DNA of 36,412 nt from Gemmatimonadaceae bacterium (GCA_025928335.1 JAICJQ010000020.1:1-36412); one strand, 5' to 3'. Positions 23,724 through 32,027 are shown, counted from the first letter of the stretch. Notes: generated from the letters alone by a model not told the origin. Numbers and translations: made by a program.

Positions 23724-23781
23724 TGGAATCGAGTCCCGCGAAGCGGTGTCCATTCGGCGTAACTCAACAATCGAGGAACGC

Positions 23782-24237
23782 ATGAAACGGAACACCTTGC
23801 TGCTTTCCGCCGCGTTGGTCGTGAGCGCCCTGGGCGGCGCCTCCGCACAACGCGGCGGTCCCCCGGGCCGAGGCGGTCCGCCCGGCGGACGATGCGCGAT
23901 GACCGCGGATTCACTGACCGATGCCCAGAAGGCGCACGTGAGGTCCCTCGCCGATGCCTTCACCCAGGCGCACACCGCGCAGTTGGATAGTCTTCGCGCG
24001 ATCATGCAGGCGGCGAGCGCGGCTCGCCAAGCCGGTCAGACCCCCGAGCAGGTGCGGGCCATCATGGAGCAGGGTCGCGCGATCAATGAGTCGCTAACAC
24101 CGGCGCGAAAAGAATTCCATGACAACGTTGTGAAGCTGCTGACGCAGGCGCAGGTCGATGCCGGCTGCATCCCTCCGGCCCCGGGTGGACCGCCGGGTGG
24201 GCGAAGAGGAGGACCACCGCCGCCGTCGGAACGGTAG
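23782..24237 (+). CDS. Spy/CpxP-like periplasmic protein
   Basis: 151 aa. ATG at 23782 with GAGGAA upstream. Signal peptide (TLLLSAALVVSALGGASA, cleavage before QRGG). A Gly/Pro/Arg linker (GGPPGRGGPPGG) is followed by an all-helical core with two LT-containing segments, SLTDAQKAHVRSLADAFTQA and SLTPARKEFHDNVVKLLTQA, resembling the LTxxQ repeats of Spy/CpxP chaperones or metal-stress sensors. A second Gly/Pro/Arg tract ends the protein (GGPPGGRRGG). Likely an envelope-stress or metal-response protein; family assignment rests on texture rather than strict motif. Confidence 0.72.
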   Translation: MKRNTLLLSAALVVSALGGASAQRGGPPGRGGPPGGRCAMTADSLTDAQKAHVRSLADAFTQAHTAQLDSLRAIMQAASAARQAGQTPEQVRAIMEQGRAINESLTPARKEFHDNVVKLLTQAQVDAGCIPPAPGGPPGGRRGGPPPPSER

Positions 24238-24245
24238 GGCGAAGG

Positions 24246-24293
24246 GCGCACGTGCCGAAAGGCGCGCGCGCCGAAAAGCGCGGCTGCCGAAGA
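24246..24293. repeat. Three degenerate 16-bp tandem repeats
   Basis: GCGCACGTGCCGAAAG, GCGCGCGCGCCGAAAA and GCGCGGCTGCCGAAGA lie head to tail from 24246 to 24293, with a weaker fourth unit after. They follow the Spy-like stop by 8 bases. No coding function is seen. Confidence 0.6.
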
Positions 24294-24327
24294 GCGAAAA
24301 TGCTAAAGTCGAGAAGAGCGCAAAGAC

Positions 24328-24359
24328 AAACGGCGATGCCGAATTCAGCATCGCCGTTT
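24328..24359. terminator. Strong hairpin, probable terminator
   Basis: Perfect 12-bp stem AAACGGCGATGC / GCATCGCCGTTT with an 8-base loop. It lies between the ends of the convergent Spy-like (+) and anti-sigma (-) genes. The A-rich start and T-rich end allow termination in either direction. Confidence 0.72.
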
Positions 24360-24418
24360 CTCATTATGGAGTCGCGCCGTCCTCGCCTTTGGACGTTGCG
24401 ACCGTTTGGCACCCGCGC

Positions 24419-24466
24419 CGTTCGGGAGCCGCGCCCTCTGGCCGCCGCGTCGTTCGGGAGCCGCGC
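24419..24466. repeat. 16-bp direct repeat CGTTCGGGAGCCGCGC
   Basis: Identical copies at 24419-24434 and 24451-24466, 32 bases apart, in the intergenic region downstream of the hairpin. Purpose unknown. Confidence 0.6.
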
Positions 24467-24501
24467 GGCCGCCGCGGCGCAGTAAGCACTAGAGGGGTCG
24501 A

Positions 24502-24750
24502 CTAGGCGCGGTATCCCGCTCCCGCCAATGCTGCCATGACACGCTCGTTGAGTCCCTGCCCAACGTGGAAGTGCGGCCTCGCTTCGTGGACCGCCTCGAG
24601 AAATGCTCTCGCGAAATCGAAGTGCGAGTTACACGGCTCGCATTGTTCGAGGTGGTCGACGATGAACTCGCGCTGGGTCTCGGACACCACGCCGTCGATG
24701 AACGGCCAGAGCTGGCGTACGACGGCTTCACATTCGGCTCGGTCAGGCAT
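24502..24750 (-). CDS. Zinc-finger anti-sigma factor
   Basis: 82 aa, soluble. The ZAS zinc-binding motif H-x3-C-x2-C is present as His33, Cys37 and Cys40 (HLEQCEPC), with an amphipathic helix behind it, as in anti-sigma factors that sequester an ECF sigma factor. There is no membrane segment, so it senses a cytoplasmic signal, possibly redox state or zinc. The ATG at 24750 overlaps the end of the sigma factor gene by 8 bases; longer upstream frames are shadows of that gene. The overlap keeps the pair at a fixed ratio. Confidence 0.83.
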   Translation of the reverse strand: MPDRAECEAVVRQLWPFIDGVVSETQREFIVDHLEQCEPCNSHFDFARAFLEAVHEARPHFHVGQGLNERVMAALAGAGYRA

Positions 24751-25369
24751 TGCGACGCTCCCCCGGGTGGTTGGGAGGCAGAGTGTATGACGGCGACGCG
24801 TAGCCCGCGTCGATGGCGAAGTCGAGCAGTGCTTCCTGCAGGTGGCGGCGCGCGCGATACAACCGAGATCGTACGGTGCCGACGGGAATCTCGAGCGATG
24901 ACGCCACTTCCTCGTACGAGAAACCATCGACGTCCACGAGCAAAACGACATCCCGGTAATGTGGCTCGAGCGCGCGAATGGCCTTCGCGATCGCCGGGCC
25001 GAGGTCGAGGCGGGCGAACATGTCGTCGACTCCTTTTGCGCGCGCCGTGCTGTGCACTCGCGCCGCGGCAAGCGATTCGAGCTCCTGATCGTCCACCGCG
25101 ACAGACCGGTTCTCGCGTCGTCGGAGCTCGGCGAACGTATGACGGCAAATCGTCGCCAACCAGCTCTTGCAATCGGAGCCGGGTTGGAAGGTGTGCCAGT
25201 GCCGATAGGCGCGCAGAAATGTTTCCTGCACGAGATCTTCCGTGTCCGCGGCGTCGCCGGTCAGTGCGGTCGCGACGCGCGCGATCGTCGACAGGTGCGG
25301 AAGCGCCGTCGCCGTGAACGCCGAATCGCGATCGCTTCGCGGTGAATCGTCCGTCGACGACGAAGGCAT
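24743..25369 (-). CDS. ECF (extracytoplasmic function) RNA polymerase sigma factor
   Basis: 208 aa. Region 2 with the DTEDLVQETFLRAYRHWHTF core-binding helix and the WLATICRHTFAELRRREN -10-recognition part; region 4 with the helix-turn-helix GFSYEEVASSLEIPVGTVRS followed by RLYRARRHLQ, the standard sigma70 region-4 signature. There is no C-terminal extension. The ATG at 25369 shares its A with the TGA of the upstream panE-like gene (TGATG), so translation is coupled. The anti-sigma gene follows immediately. No copy of a target promoter was identified here. Confidence 0.9.
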   Translation of the reverse strand: MPSSSTDDSPRSDRDSAFTATALPHLSTIARVATALTGDAADTEDLVQETFLRAYRHWHTFQPGSDCKSWLATICRHTFAELRRRENRSVAVDDQELESLAAARVHSTARAKGVDDMFARLDLGPAIAKAIRALEPHYRDVVLLVDVDGFSYEEVASSLEIPVGTVRSRLYRARRHLQEALLDFAIDAGYASPSYTLPPNHPGERRNA

Positions 25370-26289
25370 CAGACGAGCGGAAGGGTCGCCGCTTCGAACG
25401 CGGCGACGGCAACGTCGTGGATCGGCGTCGGTACGCCACGCAACGCGCCGAGCCGCGACACCGTTCCGGCGAGGAGATCGAGCTCGGTCGGACCACCGCG
25501 CTCGAGGTCGAGCAGAAAGCTCGGACGGGTCTCGGGGGCGAGGGCGAACAGATCCTTGCGAAGAAATGCTTCGTGTTGGTCGGTGAGCGAGACGTCGCAC
25601 GCGCGCGCCACGAGCACGATTTCGTGGAGCGAGCCGGCGACGAGGGCGCGGCCGTGTTCCGTCGATAGCGAATAGCCCATCGATCGGCGCGACAGCCCGC
25701 AGGCGACGTTCATCGGGACGATGAACGCGAACTTGCGCCATAGGTCGTGACTGATGTCGTCGCTGACGTCGGCGGTCACCGCTGCTTCGCGCAGTGCCGC
25801 CGCCGTACGCGATACGCGATCGGTCACCGCGCCGTCGAATTCGCCGATCGTGATGCGATCGAACTCACTGAGCCGCTCGACGACGCCCGGCGCGGAGCGG
25901 ACGATGCTCGCGCGGACCAAGCCCCCGACGATGCGTTCGCGCGGCACGCCGAGCGCACGCAGGCGCTCGGCGATGTCCACACCATTGAGAAGGCCGATAA
26001 CCGCCGCCCCACTCTGCGCCGCACCAGCCACCACCGGCCCGACTTCGGCCAGCGAGTAGCTCTTCACGGCAACGAACACGACGTCGCACCCCACGACAAC
26101 GTCGGCGGTCGACGACGCATCGAGGCGGGCGATGAATCGCTCCTTCGGCGTCCGAACCTCCAGTCCGTTGGAGCAGATCGCTGCGAGATGTTCGCCGCGG
26201 GCGAACAGCTTCACGTCATGTCCGGCGCGGCTCAGCAACCCGGCGTAATAGCTCCCGATCCCGCCGCCGCCGACGAACCCGATTTTCAC
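25369..26289 (-). CDS. Ketopantoate reductase family protein (2-dehydropantoate 2-reductase)
   Basis: 306 aa. NADPH-dependent reduction of 2-dehydropantoate to pantoate in CoA synthesis, or a related 2-oxo acid reductase. The N-terminal Rossmann motif is VGGGGIGSYYAG, followed by LLNGVD in the cofactor site; the C-terminal helical domain has DLWRKFAF (catalytic Lys), PMNVACGLSRR (Asn) and GGPTELDLL (Glu near the substrate). Start is GTG at 26289 with GAGGA 5 nt upstream. It lies 12 bases after msrB and is coupled to the sigma factor gene. Related PanE-like paralogues of other specificity exist, so I do not assert panE. Confidence 0.82.
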   Translation of the reverse strand: MKIGFVGGGGIGSYYAGLLSRAGHDVKLFARGEHLAAICSNGLEVRTPKERFIARLDASSTADVVVGCDVVFVAVKSYSLAEVGPVVAGAAQSGAAVIGLLNGVDIAERLRALGVPRERIVGGLVRASIVRSAPGVVERLSEFDRITIGEFDGAVTDRVSRTAAALREAAVTADVSDDISHDLWRKFAFIVPMNVACGLSRRSMGYSLSTEHGRALVAGSLHEIVLVARACDVSLTDQHEAFLRKDLFALAPETRPSFLLDLERGGPTELDLLAGTVSRLGALRGVPTPIHDVAVAAFEAATLPLV

Positions 26290-26301
26290 GACATTCCTCG
26301 G

Positions 26302-26760
26302 CTATTTCTTGTCGGCTGATTCGAACAGCGGAAGGAACTCACCGTAGCCTTCGTCGGCGAGCTTGGCGACGGGGATGAAACGCATCGACGCCGAGTTCAT
26401 GCAATAGCGCATGCCTGTCGGCGCGGGCCCGTCGTCGAACAAATGCCCGAGGTGCGAGTCGGCGTGCGCGGAACGAACTTCCGTGCGCGCCATCAACAGC
26501 GACCGATCGGTCTTCGTTTTGACATTGTCCGTGACGAGCGGCTTGGTGAAGCTCGGCCAACCGGTCCCCGAGTCGAACTTGTCGAGCGAGCTGAATAGCG
26601 GCTCGCCGCTCACGACATCGACGTAAATTCCTGGCTCGTGATTGTCCCAATATGCATTCTGAAAAGGCCGCTCGGTCGCATCGTGCTGCGTGACCTGGTA
26701 CTGGAGTGGTGACAGTCTCGCCTTGAGATCGGGATCATCGGGCTTCTTGAAGTCGGACAT
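26302..26760 (-). CDS. msrB: Peptide-methionine (R)-S-oxide reductase, zinc-less form
   Basis: 152 aa. Reduces methionine-R-sulfoxide in proteins. The family core is clear: [20 protein letters not shown], His103 and His106 in [22 protein letters not shown] with the catalytic Cys120, and RFIP. Both zinc CxxC pairs of the classic form are lost (Asp48/Ser51 and Ser97/Ala100), and no second Cys is present, so the enzyme has a single Cys and must use another reductant. ATG at 26760 with GAGG upstream. No signal peptide, so it is cytoplasmic. First gene of the unit with panE-like, sigma and anti-sigma genes. Confidence 0.88.
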   Translation of the reverse strand: MSDFKKPDDPDLKARLSPLQYQVTQHDATERPFQNAYWDNHEPGIYVDVVSGEPLFSSLDKFDSGTGWPSFTKPLVTDNVKTKTDRSLLMARTEVRSAHADSHLGHLFDDGPAPTGMRYCMNSASMRFIPVAKLADEGYGEFLPLFESADKK

Positions 26761-26907
26761 CTGACCACCTCTTTTTGAGGACTCACCGCCCGTCCCACCA
26801 ATAGGGTGGACAGCGGGGTTTAGTTCCAGAGGCATGATCCGGGAACTGTTGGCGCTCTCGGCTCGTTTCCGGTGCATGCCCGTTCTCTCAAAGCTAAGAC
26901 CCCAGAC

Positions 26908-27726
26908 ATGGCCTCACTTCCCGACCCCGCCAAAGCGAAGTCCCTCGTCGACGCCCGCTGCCAAGCCCATCACGCCGCTCAGCTGGCGACCGCAGCCGGC
27001 ATCTCCTTTCTCCCCAAACAGGCTGACGACAGCCACACCAATCTCGAATGGTTGCCGGACCTCGGGGGGCTGGCCTCGCGGGTCGTTCTATCCAAGGCTC
27101 CATTTCGCGTCGCGGTGCGCATCGCCACGCTCGAGCTCTGCCTCCTCGACGAGCAGAACGCGATCGCTGGGTCGCTGCCGCTGAACAAACGAACTATTGC
27201 CGACGCTGAAGCGTGGCTTCGCGAGCGCGTCTCGGAACGAGGTGCGCCGTCCGAGCAGTTCACCCTCGCGAAGCATTATCAGATTCCGCATCATGAAGTC
27301 GATGACGGGCGTGCCTTCGACGTGTCCGATGCCGGAGCGTTTCGCGAGCTCGCGGCATGGTTCGACGTCGGTGCGCGTTCGCTCAAACACGTTCGACGGT
27401 CGAATGACGGTGCCGAGGTTCGTTGCTGGCCTCATCACTTCGATATCGCGACGCTGATCACGGTAGCGCCAGGCAAGACGGTCGGCGCCGGCCTCGAACC
27501 CGGTGACGTCTACTACCATGAGCCGTACTTCTACGTCAACGCGTATCCTTCCCCACCGGCATCCGCGGCTACCGTACGACTCGGCGGCGACGGGATATGG
27601 CACACAGATGAATGGTTCGGTGCCGTGCTTCCAGCCTCGCGCGTGCGATCTGGAAAGGTGGAAGCACAGATCGGAGAGTTTCTCGCTTCGGCGGTTGCGA
27701 CCTGCCGTGGTCTACTCTCTACCTGA
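26908..27726 (+). CDS. Conserved protein of unknown function
   Basis: About 272 aa from ATG 26908; a GTG at 26872 would add 12 residues. No signal peptide. The C-terminal half is the most conserved-looking: [12 protein letters not shown] (~176-187), [39 protein letters not shown] and a final helix ending in [14 protein letters not shown]. His-rich WPHHFD and YYHEPYFY suggest a metal or small-molecule pocket, but I do not recognise a characterised family. Divergent from msrB (147-base gap) and converging on the nitrilase. The start lacks a strong ribosome site. Confidence 0.72.
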   Translation: MASLPDPAKAKSLVDARCQAHHAAQLATAAGISFLPKQADDSHTNLEWLPDLGGLASRVVLSKAPFRVAVRIATLELCLLDEQNAIAGSLPLNKRTIADAEAWLRERVSERGAPSEQFTLAKHYQIPHHEVDDGRAFDVSDAGAFRELAAWFDVGARSLKHVRRSNDGAEVRCWPHHFDIATLITVAPGKTVGAGLEPGDVYYHEPYFYVNAYPSPPASAATVRLGGDGIWHTDEWFGAVLPASRVRSGKVEAQIGEFLASAVATCRGLLST

Positions 27727-27763
27727 GCGCTGAGAGAACAATTGCGGATCGAGGGACCCGGAG

Positions 27764-28684
27764 TTACCGACGCCGATCGACCCGCAACGAGAGAACGTCG
27801 GGCCGGCTGTAATGGCCGGCGACGTCGAGCGACATCGACTCCTGTCGGACCGCCGACAGATCGAGATCGGCGAAGAGCGTACAGGGTTCGTCGAAGACGG
27901 GGCCGGCGACGTAGCTGCCGTTCGGCGCGATGATCGCGCTGCCGCCGCGCAGTGCCCATGTGCTTGATGCCTTGTCGGGATGCACCTCGAGCTCGGGCGG
28001 CAGCGCGTCCATTCGCATGAGCGAGGCCGCCGCGATCACGAAGCAGCGGCCTTCGAACGCGTAGTGACGACTTGCCACCTGCAGCATCTCGTGTGCTGTT
28101 GGCCAGACGGCGACGTGGATGTCCTCGCCCGAGTCGTGAAGCGCTTGACGGGCGAGCGGCATCCAATGCTCCCAGCAAACCAACCCACCGACGCGGCCGA
28201 TGCCGGTCTCCACGGCGACAAGACCTGCCGCGTCGCCTTGACCCCAGACCATTCGCTCCGTGTATGTCGGCACCAGTTTGCGATGGTGATTGAGCAACGT
28301 GCCGTCCGGACCGTACGTCAGTAACGCGTTGTACAGCGTTCCTCGTCCGACACCGGATCCGACACGCTCCGTGACGCCGACGATCAGCGTGACACCGGCG
28401 TCGCGCGCGACCGCACCGAGTGCACGACCAGACTCTCCCGCCACATCGATGCTGTTCTCCGCCATCCGCGCGAACACGCGCTTGACCGGCGGATGGTCCC
28501 ACAAGGCGACGTCGCGACAGACGTCGAGCCAGACCGGATACCCCGGAATCCACGTTTCGGGAAAGACGACGAGCGAGGCGCCACCATCGGCGGCTGCCTT
28601 CGTCAGGTCCTTCGTCAGCGCGAGACCGTGCTCGAGGTCCGCCGCGACTTCCGCCTGAACGACCGCGACGCGACCGCTAGACAC
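27764..28684 (-). CDS. Nitrilase (carbon-nitrogen hydrolase superfamily)
   Basis: 306 aa. The catalytic triad is complete: Glu43 in FPETWIPGYP, Lys136 in HHRKLVPTYTERMVW, and Cys170 in VCWEHWMPLAR. The CWEHWMPLAR motif is typical of true nitrilases that turn R-CN into the acid and ammonia, rather than amidases or carbamoylases. A second Glu (Glu143, after TYTER) is also present. GTG start at 28684 overlaps the stop of the upstream Rieske/flavoprotein gene by 8 bases. Last gene of the egtB-egtD-Rieske-nitrilase operon, which suggests a function tied to that pathway or to thiol/nitrogen handling, but no substrate is indicated. Confidence 0.88.
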   Translation of the reverse strand: MSSGRVAVVQAEVAADLEHGLALTKDLTKAAADGGASLVVFPETWIPGYPVWLDVCRDVALWDHPPVKRVFARMAENSIDVAGESGRALGAVARDAGVTLIVGVTERVGSGVGRGTLYNALLTYGPDGTLLNHHRKLVPTYTERMVWGQGDAAGLVAVETGIGRVGGLVCWEHWMPLARQALHDSGEDIHVAVWPTAHEMLQVASRHYAFEGRCFVIAAASLMRMDALPPELEVHPDKASSTWALRGGSAIIAPNGSYVAGPVFDEPCTLFADLDLSAVRQESMSLDVAGHYSRPDVLSLRVDRRR

Positions 28685-29774
28685 GCGCGAGGTGGTGCGC
28701 TTTTCGTCCGCCGCGCGCCGTCGTGTGCGGCGCTTCCTCGTGATCGAGCAGCAACTGCGCCATGTCCACCGCGCGCGCGACGAGACTTTGCGCGCCCTCG
28801 CGCAGCTCGCTGCTCATCATGACCTGCCGGACGTTGTTCTCCATGTCTTCCGCCGACCAGCCGCGCGAGTGAGCGATGTACGGGAACTGCGGGAAGTGAC
28901 ATCCGATCTCGGCGAAGAACCCGAGCATCTGGCCGGCCACCGCCTGAACGTTGTCCTGTCCGCCGGTGATGATGAACGACGCGACCTTGTTTCGGAGCAG
29001 CACACGATTGGCGATCGTCACCTGGTTTTGCACGCAGTTCATCCGCTCGACCATGCGGTAGTACAGCGAGCTGGCGTTGCCCCACCGAATCGGGGTCGAA
29101 ACGAGGATCACGTCGGCCCAATGCACGATCGCTTCGTAGACCTTGTCCATCTGATCGTTCAGATCCATCTGCGTGATCGAGCAGGGCCACGTGCAGGCGT
29201 GCGCGCTCTTCGAGTAATACCCCTCGCAGGGGCGAAAGCGCAGTCCAGCCAAATGAATGGTCTGCGTCTCGACGTGGAGCTCGTTCGCGGCGTAATGCAC
29301 GGCCTCGGCGAGCAAGGCGTCTGACGTGGAGTAGCGCGGATTCGCGACATCCATGTTCGTCGTCGATATGCCAACGAGGCGTACGCCACCAGGCGCCCGC
29401 TCGATTCGTCGCGTCAGCGGATGCGGCTCATGGACGCCGCGCGATCGTTTCGTGGCGGGCGTCGAGGACGCGAACAACCGACCGTTCTCGACCCGGACGT
29501 GATACGACGGAACGGCGTCCGCCTCGAAGCCGGGTTCGCCGAGTCCGCTGCGACGATGATACTTCCAGTTATGCCAGGGGCAGACGAGATAATCGCCGTC
29601 CATCCGGCCGTCGGCGAGCGGGCCGCCCGCGTGATTGCATACGCCGGACAGCACGCCGAACTCTCCGTTCACCCAGGTAACGACGACCTTGGTCTGACCA
29701 ATCGACGCAGCCGTGAGCGCTTTGCCGGCAAACTCCGATGCGGCGCCGAGGTCGACCCAGTCGTTCGCGTTCAC
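28677..29774 (-). CDS. Rieske [2Fe-2S] domain fused to an NADPH-dependent FMN reductase (flavodoxin-fold) domain
   Basis: 365 aa. Residues ~5-105 are a Rieske ferredoxin domain: Cys46-x-His48 in CNHAGGPLADG and Cys65-x2-His68 in CPWHNWKYH, the complete cluster ligand set. Residues ~130-350 form a flavodoxin-like reductase with LVGISTTNMDVANPRYSTS (FMN loop), STPIRWGNASSLYYRMVERM and IITGGQDNVQAVAGQML. Cys183, Cys194 and Cys198 could hold a second Fe-S cluster, as in iron-sulfur flavoproteins. So electrons could pass from NAD(P)H through FMN to the Rieske cluster. GTG start at 29774, 4 bases after the egtD stop; no clear ribosome site. A longer frame upstream is the shadow of egtD. Confidence 0.87.
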   Translation of the reverse strand: MNANDWVDLGAASEFAGKALTAASIGQTKVVVTWVNGEFGVLSGVCNHAGGPLADGRMDGDYLVCPWHNWKYHRRSGLGEPGFEADAVPSYHVRVENGRLFASSTPATKRSRGVHEPHPLTRRIERAPGGVRLVGISTTNMDVANPRYSTSDALLAEAVHYAANELHVETQTIHLAGLRFRPCEGYYSKSAHACTWPCSITQMDLNDQMDKVYEAIVHWADVILVSTPIRWGNASSLYYRMVERMNCVQNQVTIANRVLLRNKVASFIITGGQDNVQAVAGQMLGFFAEIGCHFPQFPYIAHSRGWSAEDMENNVRQVMMSSELREGAQSLVARAVDMAQLLLDHEEAPHTTARGGRKAHHLARV

Positions 29775-29778
29775 GAGC

Positions 29779-30738
29779 TTACGGCGCGATGAGAAGCGCG
29801 ACCCAGAATCGCTCGTCGGCGTCCGTCCAGAGACGCTCGACCTCAAAGCCGGCGGCCGCGGTGACCGTCGCCAGCTGCTCGCGATCGTACTTGTACGACG
29901 ACTCCGTCCAAATCGTCTCGCCGCGCGCGAACGAGATCGCCGCTCCGCCCACTTCGACTTCGTGGGCGACGATGGCCTCGAGATGCATCTCGACGCGACC
30001 GGCGCTTTCGTTGAAGAATGCCCGATGCCGAAAACGCGAAAGGTCGAAATTCGCGTCGAGCTCACGGTTGATGCGCCGCAGGACGTTGAGGTTGAATGCG
30101 GCGGTCACGCCCTCGCGGTCGTCGTATGCCGCGTTGAGAATCGCCGGATCCTTGCGACGATCGACACCGAGGAGCAGCATGCCTCCGGGACCAACCGCTC
30201 GTCGGATGCGTCGAAGAAACGCCGCGGCTTCAGCCGGGTGGAAGTTGCCGATCGTCGACCCCGGGAAAAAGCCAAGGCGACGATCGTGGTCCGGGAGCTG
30301 CGGAAGCGACAGCGGGTGTGTGTAGTCCGCGCACAGTGGGCGAATCGCGACCTTTGGATAGTCGCCGGCGAGCTCCGACGCGACGCGGGCGAGTTGCTCG
30401 TGCGAGATGTCGATTGGCACGTACGCCGACGGTTCGCAAAGCGCGTCGAGCAGCAGCCGGATCTTCACGCCGGCCCCGCTCCCGTACTCCACCAACGCGG
30501 CACGTGGACCGACCCGCTCGCCGATCTCATTGATCGAGTGGCGGAGGATCGAGAGCTCGGTCCGCGTTAGATAATACTCATCGAGCGTGCAGATGCGCTC
30601 GAAGAGTTGGGCGCCGGCTTCGTCGTAGAAGAGCTTCGCGGGGAGCGTCTTGCGAGATGCGGTGAGGCCGCACAGCACGTCCTCGACGATCCCGTTCGCG
30701 TCGAGCTGCTGGAGGTGCGAATGGAGAGGCGCGCTCAT
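29779..30738 (-). CDS. egtD: L-histidine N(alpha)-methyltransferase (ergothioneine biosynthesis)
   Basis: 319 aa. Makes hercynine by triple N-methylation of histidine with SAM. Characteristic blocks: LPAKLFYDEAGAQLFERI (32-49), LDEYYLTRTE (52-61), LVEYGSGAGVKIRLLL (82-97; SAM loop), PIDIS, FFPGSTIGNFHP, and LLLGVDRRKD. The pattern matches the DUF2260/EgtD family at normal length. Its ATG (30738) overlaps the egtB stop by 4 bases, confirming co-translation. Some EgtD-like proteins methylate other substrates, but the pairing with EgtB makes histidine the likely target. Confidence 0.92.
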   Translation of the reverse strand: MSAPLHSHLQQLDANGIVEDVLCGLTASRKTLPAKLFYDEAGAQLFERICTLDEYYLTRTELSILRHSINEIGERVGPRAALVEYGSGAGVKIRLLLDALCEPSAYVPIDISHEQLARVASELAGDYPKVAIRPLCADYTHPLSLPQLPDHDRRLGFFPGSTIGNFHPAEAAAFLRRIRRAVGPGGMLLLGVDRRKDPAILNAAYDDREGVTAAFNLNVLRRINRELDANFDLSRFRHRAFFNESAGRVEMHLEAIVAHEVEVGGAAISFARGETIWTESSYKYDREQLATVTAAAGFEVERLWTDADERFWVALLIAP

Positions 30739-32027
30739 GCCTTGGCCGCCCCCGCCAGTCGAATGCCCATGAACTGCCACCGCGCGTCCGATGGGAAGAA
30801 ATTCCGATACGTGAGTCGCGCATGCGACTGTGGCGTCGCGCACGACGCGCCGCGCAGCACCCACTGGTCGCACATCCATTTGCCGTTGTATTCGCCGATC
30901 GCGCCGGCGGCCGGCGTATATCCCGGGTACGCCGTGTACGCGCTTGCCGTCCATTGCCAGACGTCGCCGTACAGCTGGCGCAGGTCGCCATCGCGTGCCG
31001 GCGATGATGCCGGCGCGGGATGATAGTTCTCCGATTCGACGAACGGCCCGTCGATCGGCGCGTTCGCGGCTGCGATCTCCCACTCCGGTTCAGTCGGCAG
31101 ACGCGCGCCGGCCCAGCGCGCGAAGGCATCGGCCTCGTAAAAGCTGACGTGCGTGACCGGTGCGTCGAGCTCGAGCGCGTTCTGACCGGCGAGGGTGAAC
31201 TCCGTCCACCCATCGCTCGTGCGCTCCCAGTAGATCGGCGCTTCCCAATTCGACGCGCGGACCGTCGACCAGCCATTCGACAACCAAAGCTCCGGCCGGT
31301 GATACCCGCGGTCGTCGATGAACGCGAGGTAATCGGCGTTCGTGACGAGTCGATCGGCCATACGGAATTCGTCGACGAAGACGCGATGGGCGGGGGACTC
31401 GTTATCGAACGAAAAACCCCCGCCCGCGTGTCCGATGCGATAAATGCCCGCGGGCACGGAAACCCAATCGAATCCGTCGCCCGTCGGCCGTCCTCTGTCG
31501 CTCATTGCCCGATAGACCGGGCGCAACGGGTTCGTCCAGAACACGTGCTTGATGTCGGTGAGCAGCAATTCCTGATGCTGCTGCTCGTGGTGTAGACCGA
31601 GCTCGATCACCGGCAACGCGGGATGTTCCGTATCGTTCGCGATGCGATCGATCAATCGCTGCATCGACGCATCGACATACGCGCGGTATGCGAAAACCTC
31701 GGCGACCGTGGGGCGCGTGACGAGCCCACGCTGCGCCCGACAATGTCGCTCGCCCGCTTGCACATAGTAAGAATTGAATAAAAACGCATAGCGCGGATTC
31801 AGCGTCAGGTACGACGCGTCGAACGGCGCGAGGACGAACGTCTCGAAGAACCAGCTCGTATGCGCGAGATGCCACTTCGTCGGACTCACATCGCTCATCG
31901 TGCTGACGACGTAGTCTTCCGTCTCGAGCGGCTCACACAGCTTTTCCGTCTGCCGACGAACGGCCGCGTATCGATCGACCAACCGCGCCGGGGTGAGCCG
32001 CGGGACGTGAAGTTCCGAAATGGTCAT
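30735..32027 (-). CDS. egtB: Ergothioneine biosynthesis sulfoxide synthase
   Basis: 430 aa. Non-heme iron enzyme that joins hercynine to a thiol with O2. N-terminal DinB domain with the iron-binding His of KWHLAHTSWFFE (His56) and the pair His147/His151 in HHEQQHQE; C-terminal FGE-sulfatase domain with FDWVSVPAGIYRIGH, FVDEFRMADRLVTNADYL, RLPTEPEWEIAA, LYGDVWQWTASAY and the terminal GIRLAG. The ATG at 32027 begins at MTISELHV; an upstream GTG would add 19 foreign residues. No egtA, egtC or egtE is near, so the thiol donor (cysteine or gamma-glutamylcysteine) is open. Confidence 0.92.
   Translation of the reverse strand: MTISELHVPRLTPARLVDRYAAVRRQTEKLCEPLETEDYVVSTMSDVSPTKWHLAHTSWFFETFVLAPFDASYLTLNPRYAFLFNSYYVQAGERHCRAQRGLVTRPTVAEVFAYRAYVDASMQRLIDRIANDTEHPALPVIELGLHHEQQHQELLLTDIKHVFWTNPLRPVYRAMSDRGRPTGDGFDWVSVPAGIYRIGHAGGGFSFDNESPAHRVFVDEFRMADRLVTNADYLAFIDDRGYHRPELWLSNGWSTVRASNWEAPIYWERTSDGWTEFTLAGQNALELDAPVTHVSFYEADAFARWAGARLPTEPEWEIAAANAPIDGPFVESENYHPAPASSPARDGDLRQLYGDVWQWTASAYTAYPGYTPAAGAIGEYNGKWMCDQWVLRGASCATPQSHARLTYRNFFPSDARWQFMGIRLAGAAKA

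Noticed and set aside
24158-24505. Plus-strand frame through the repeat block
   Set aside because: It spans the Spy-like 3' end, the repeats and the hairpin; charged low-complexity content with no ribosome site.
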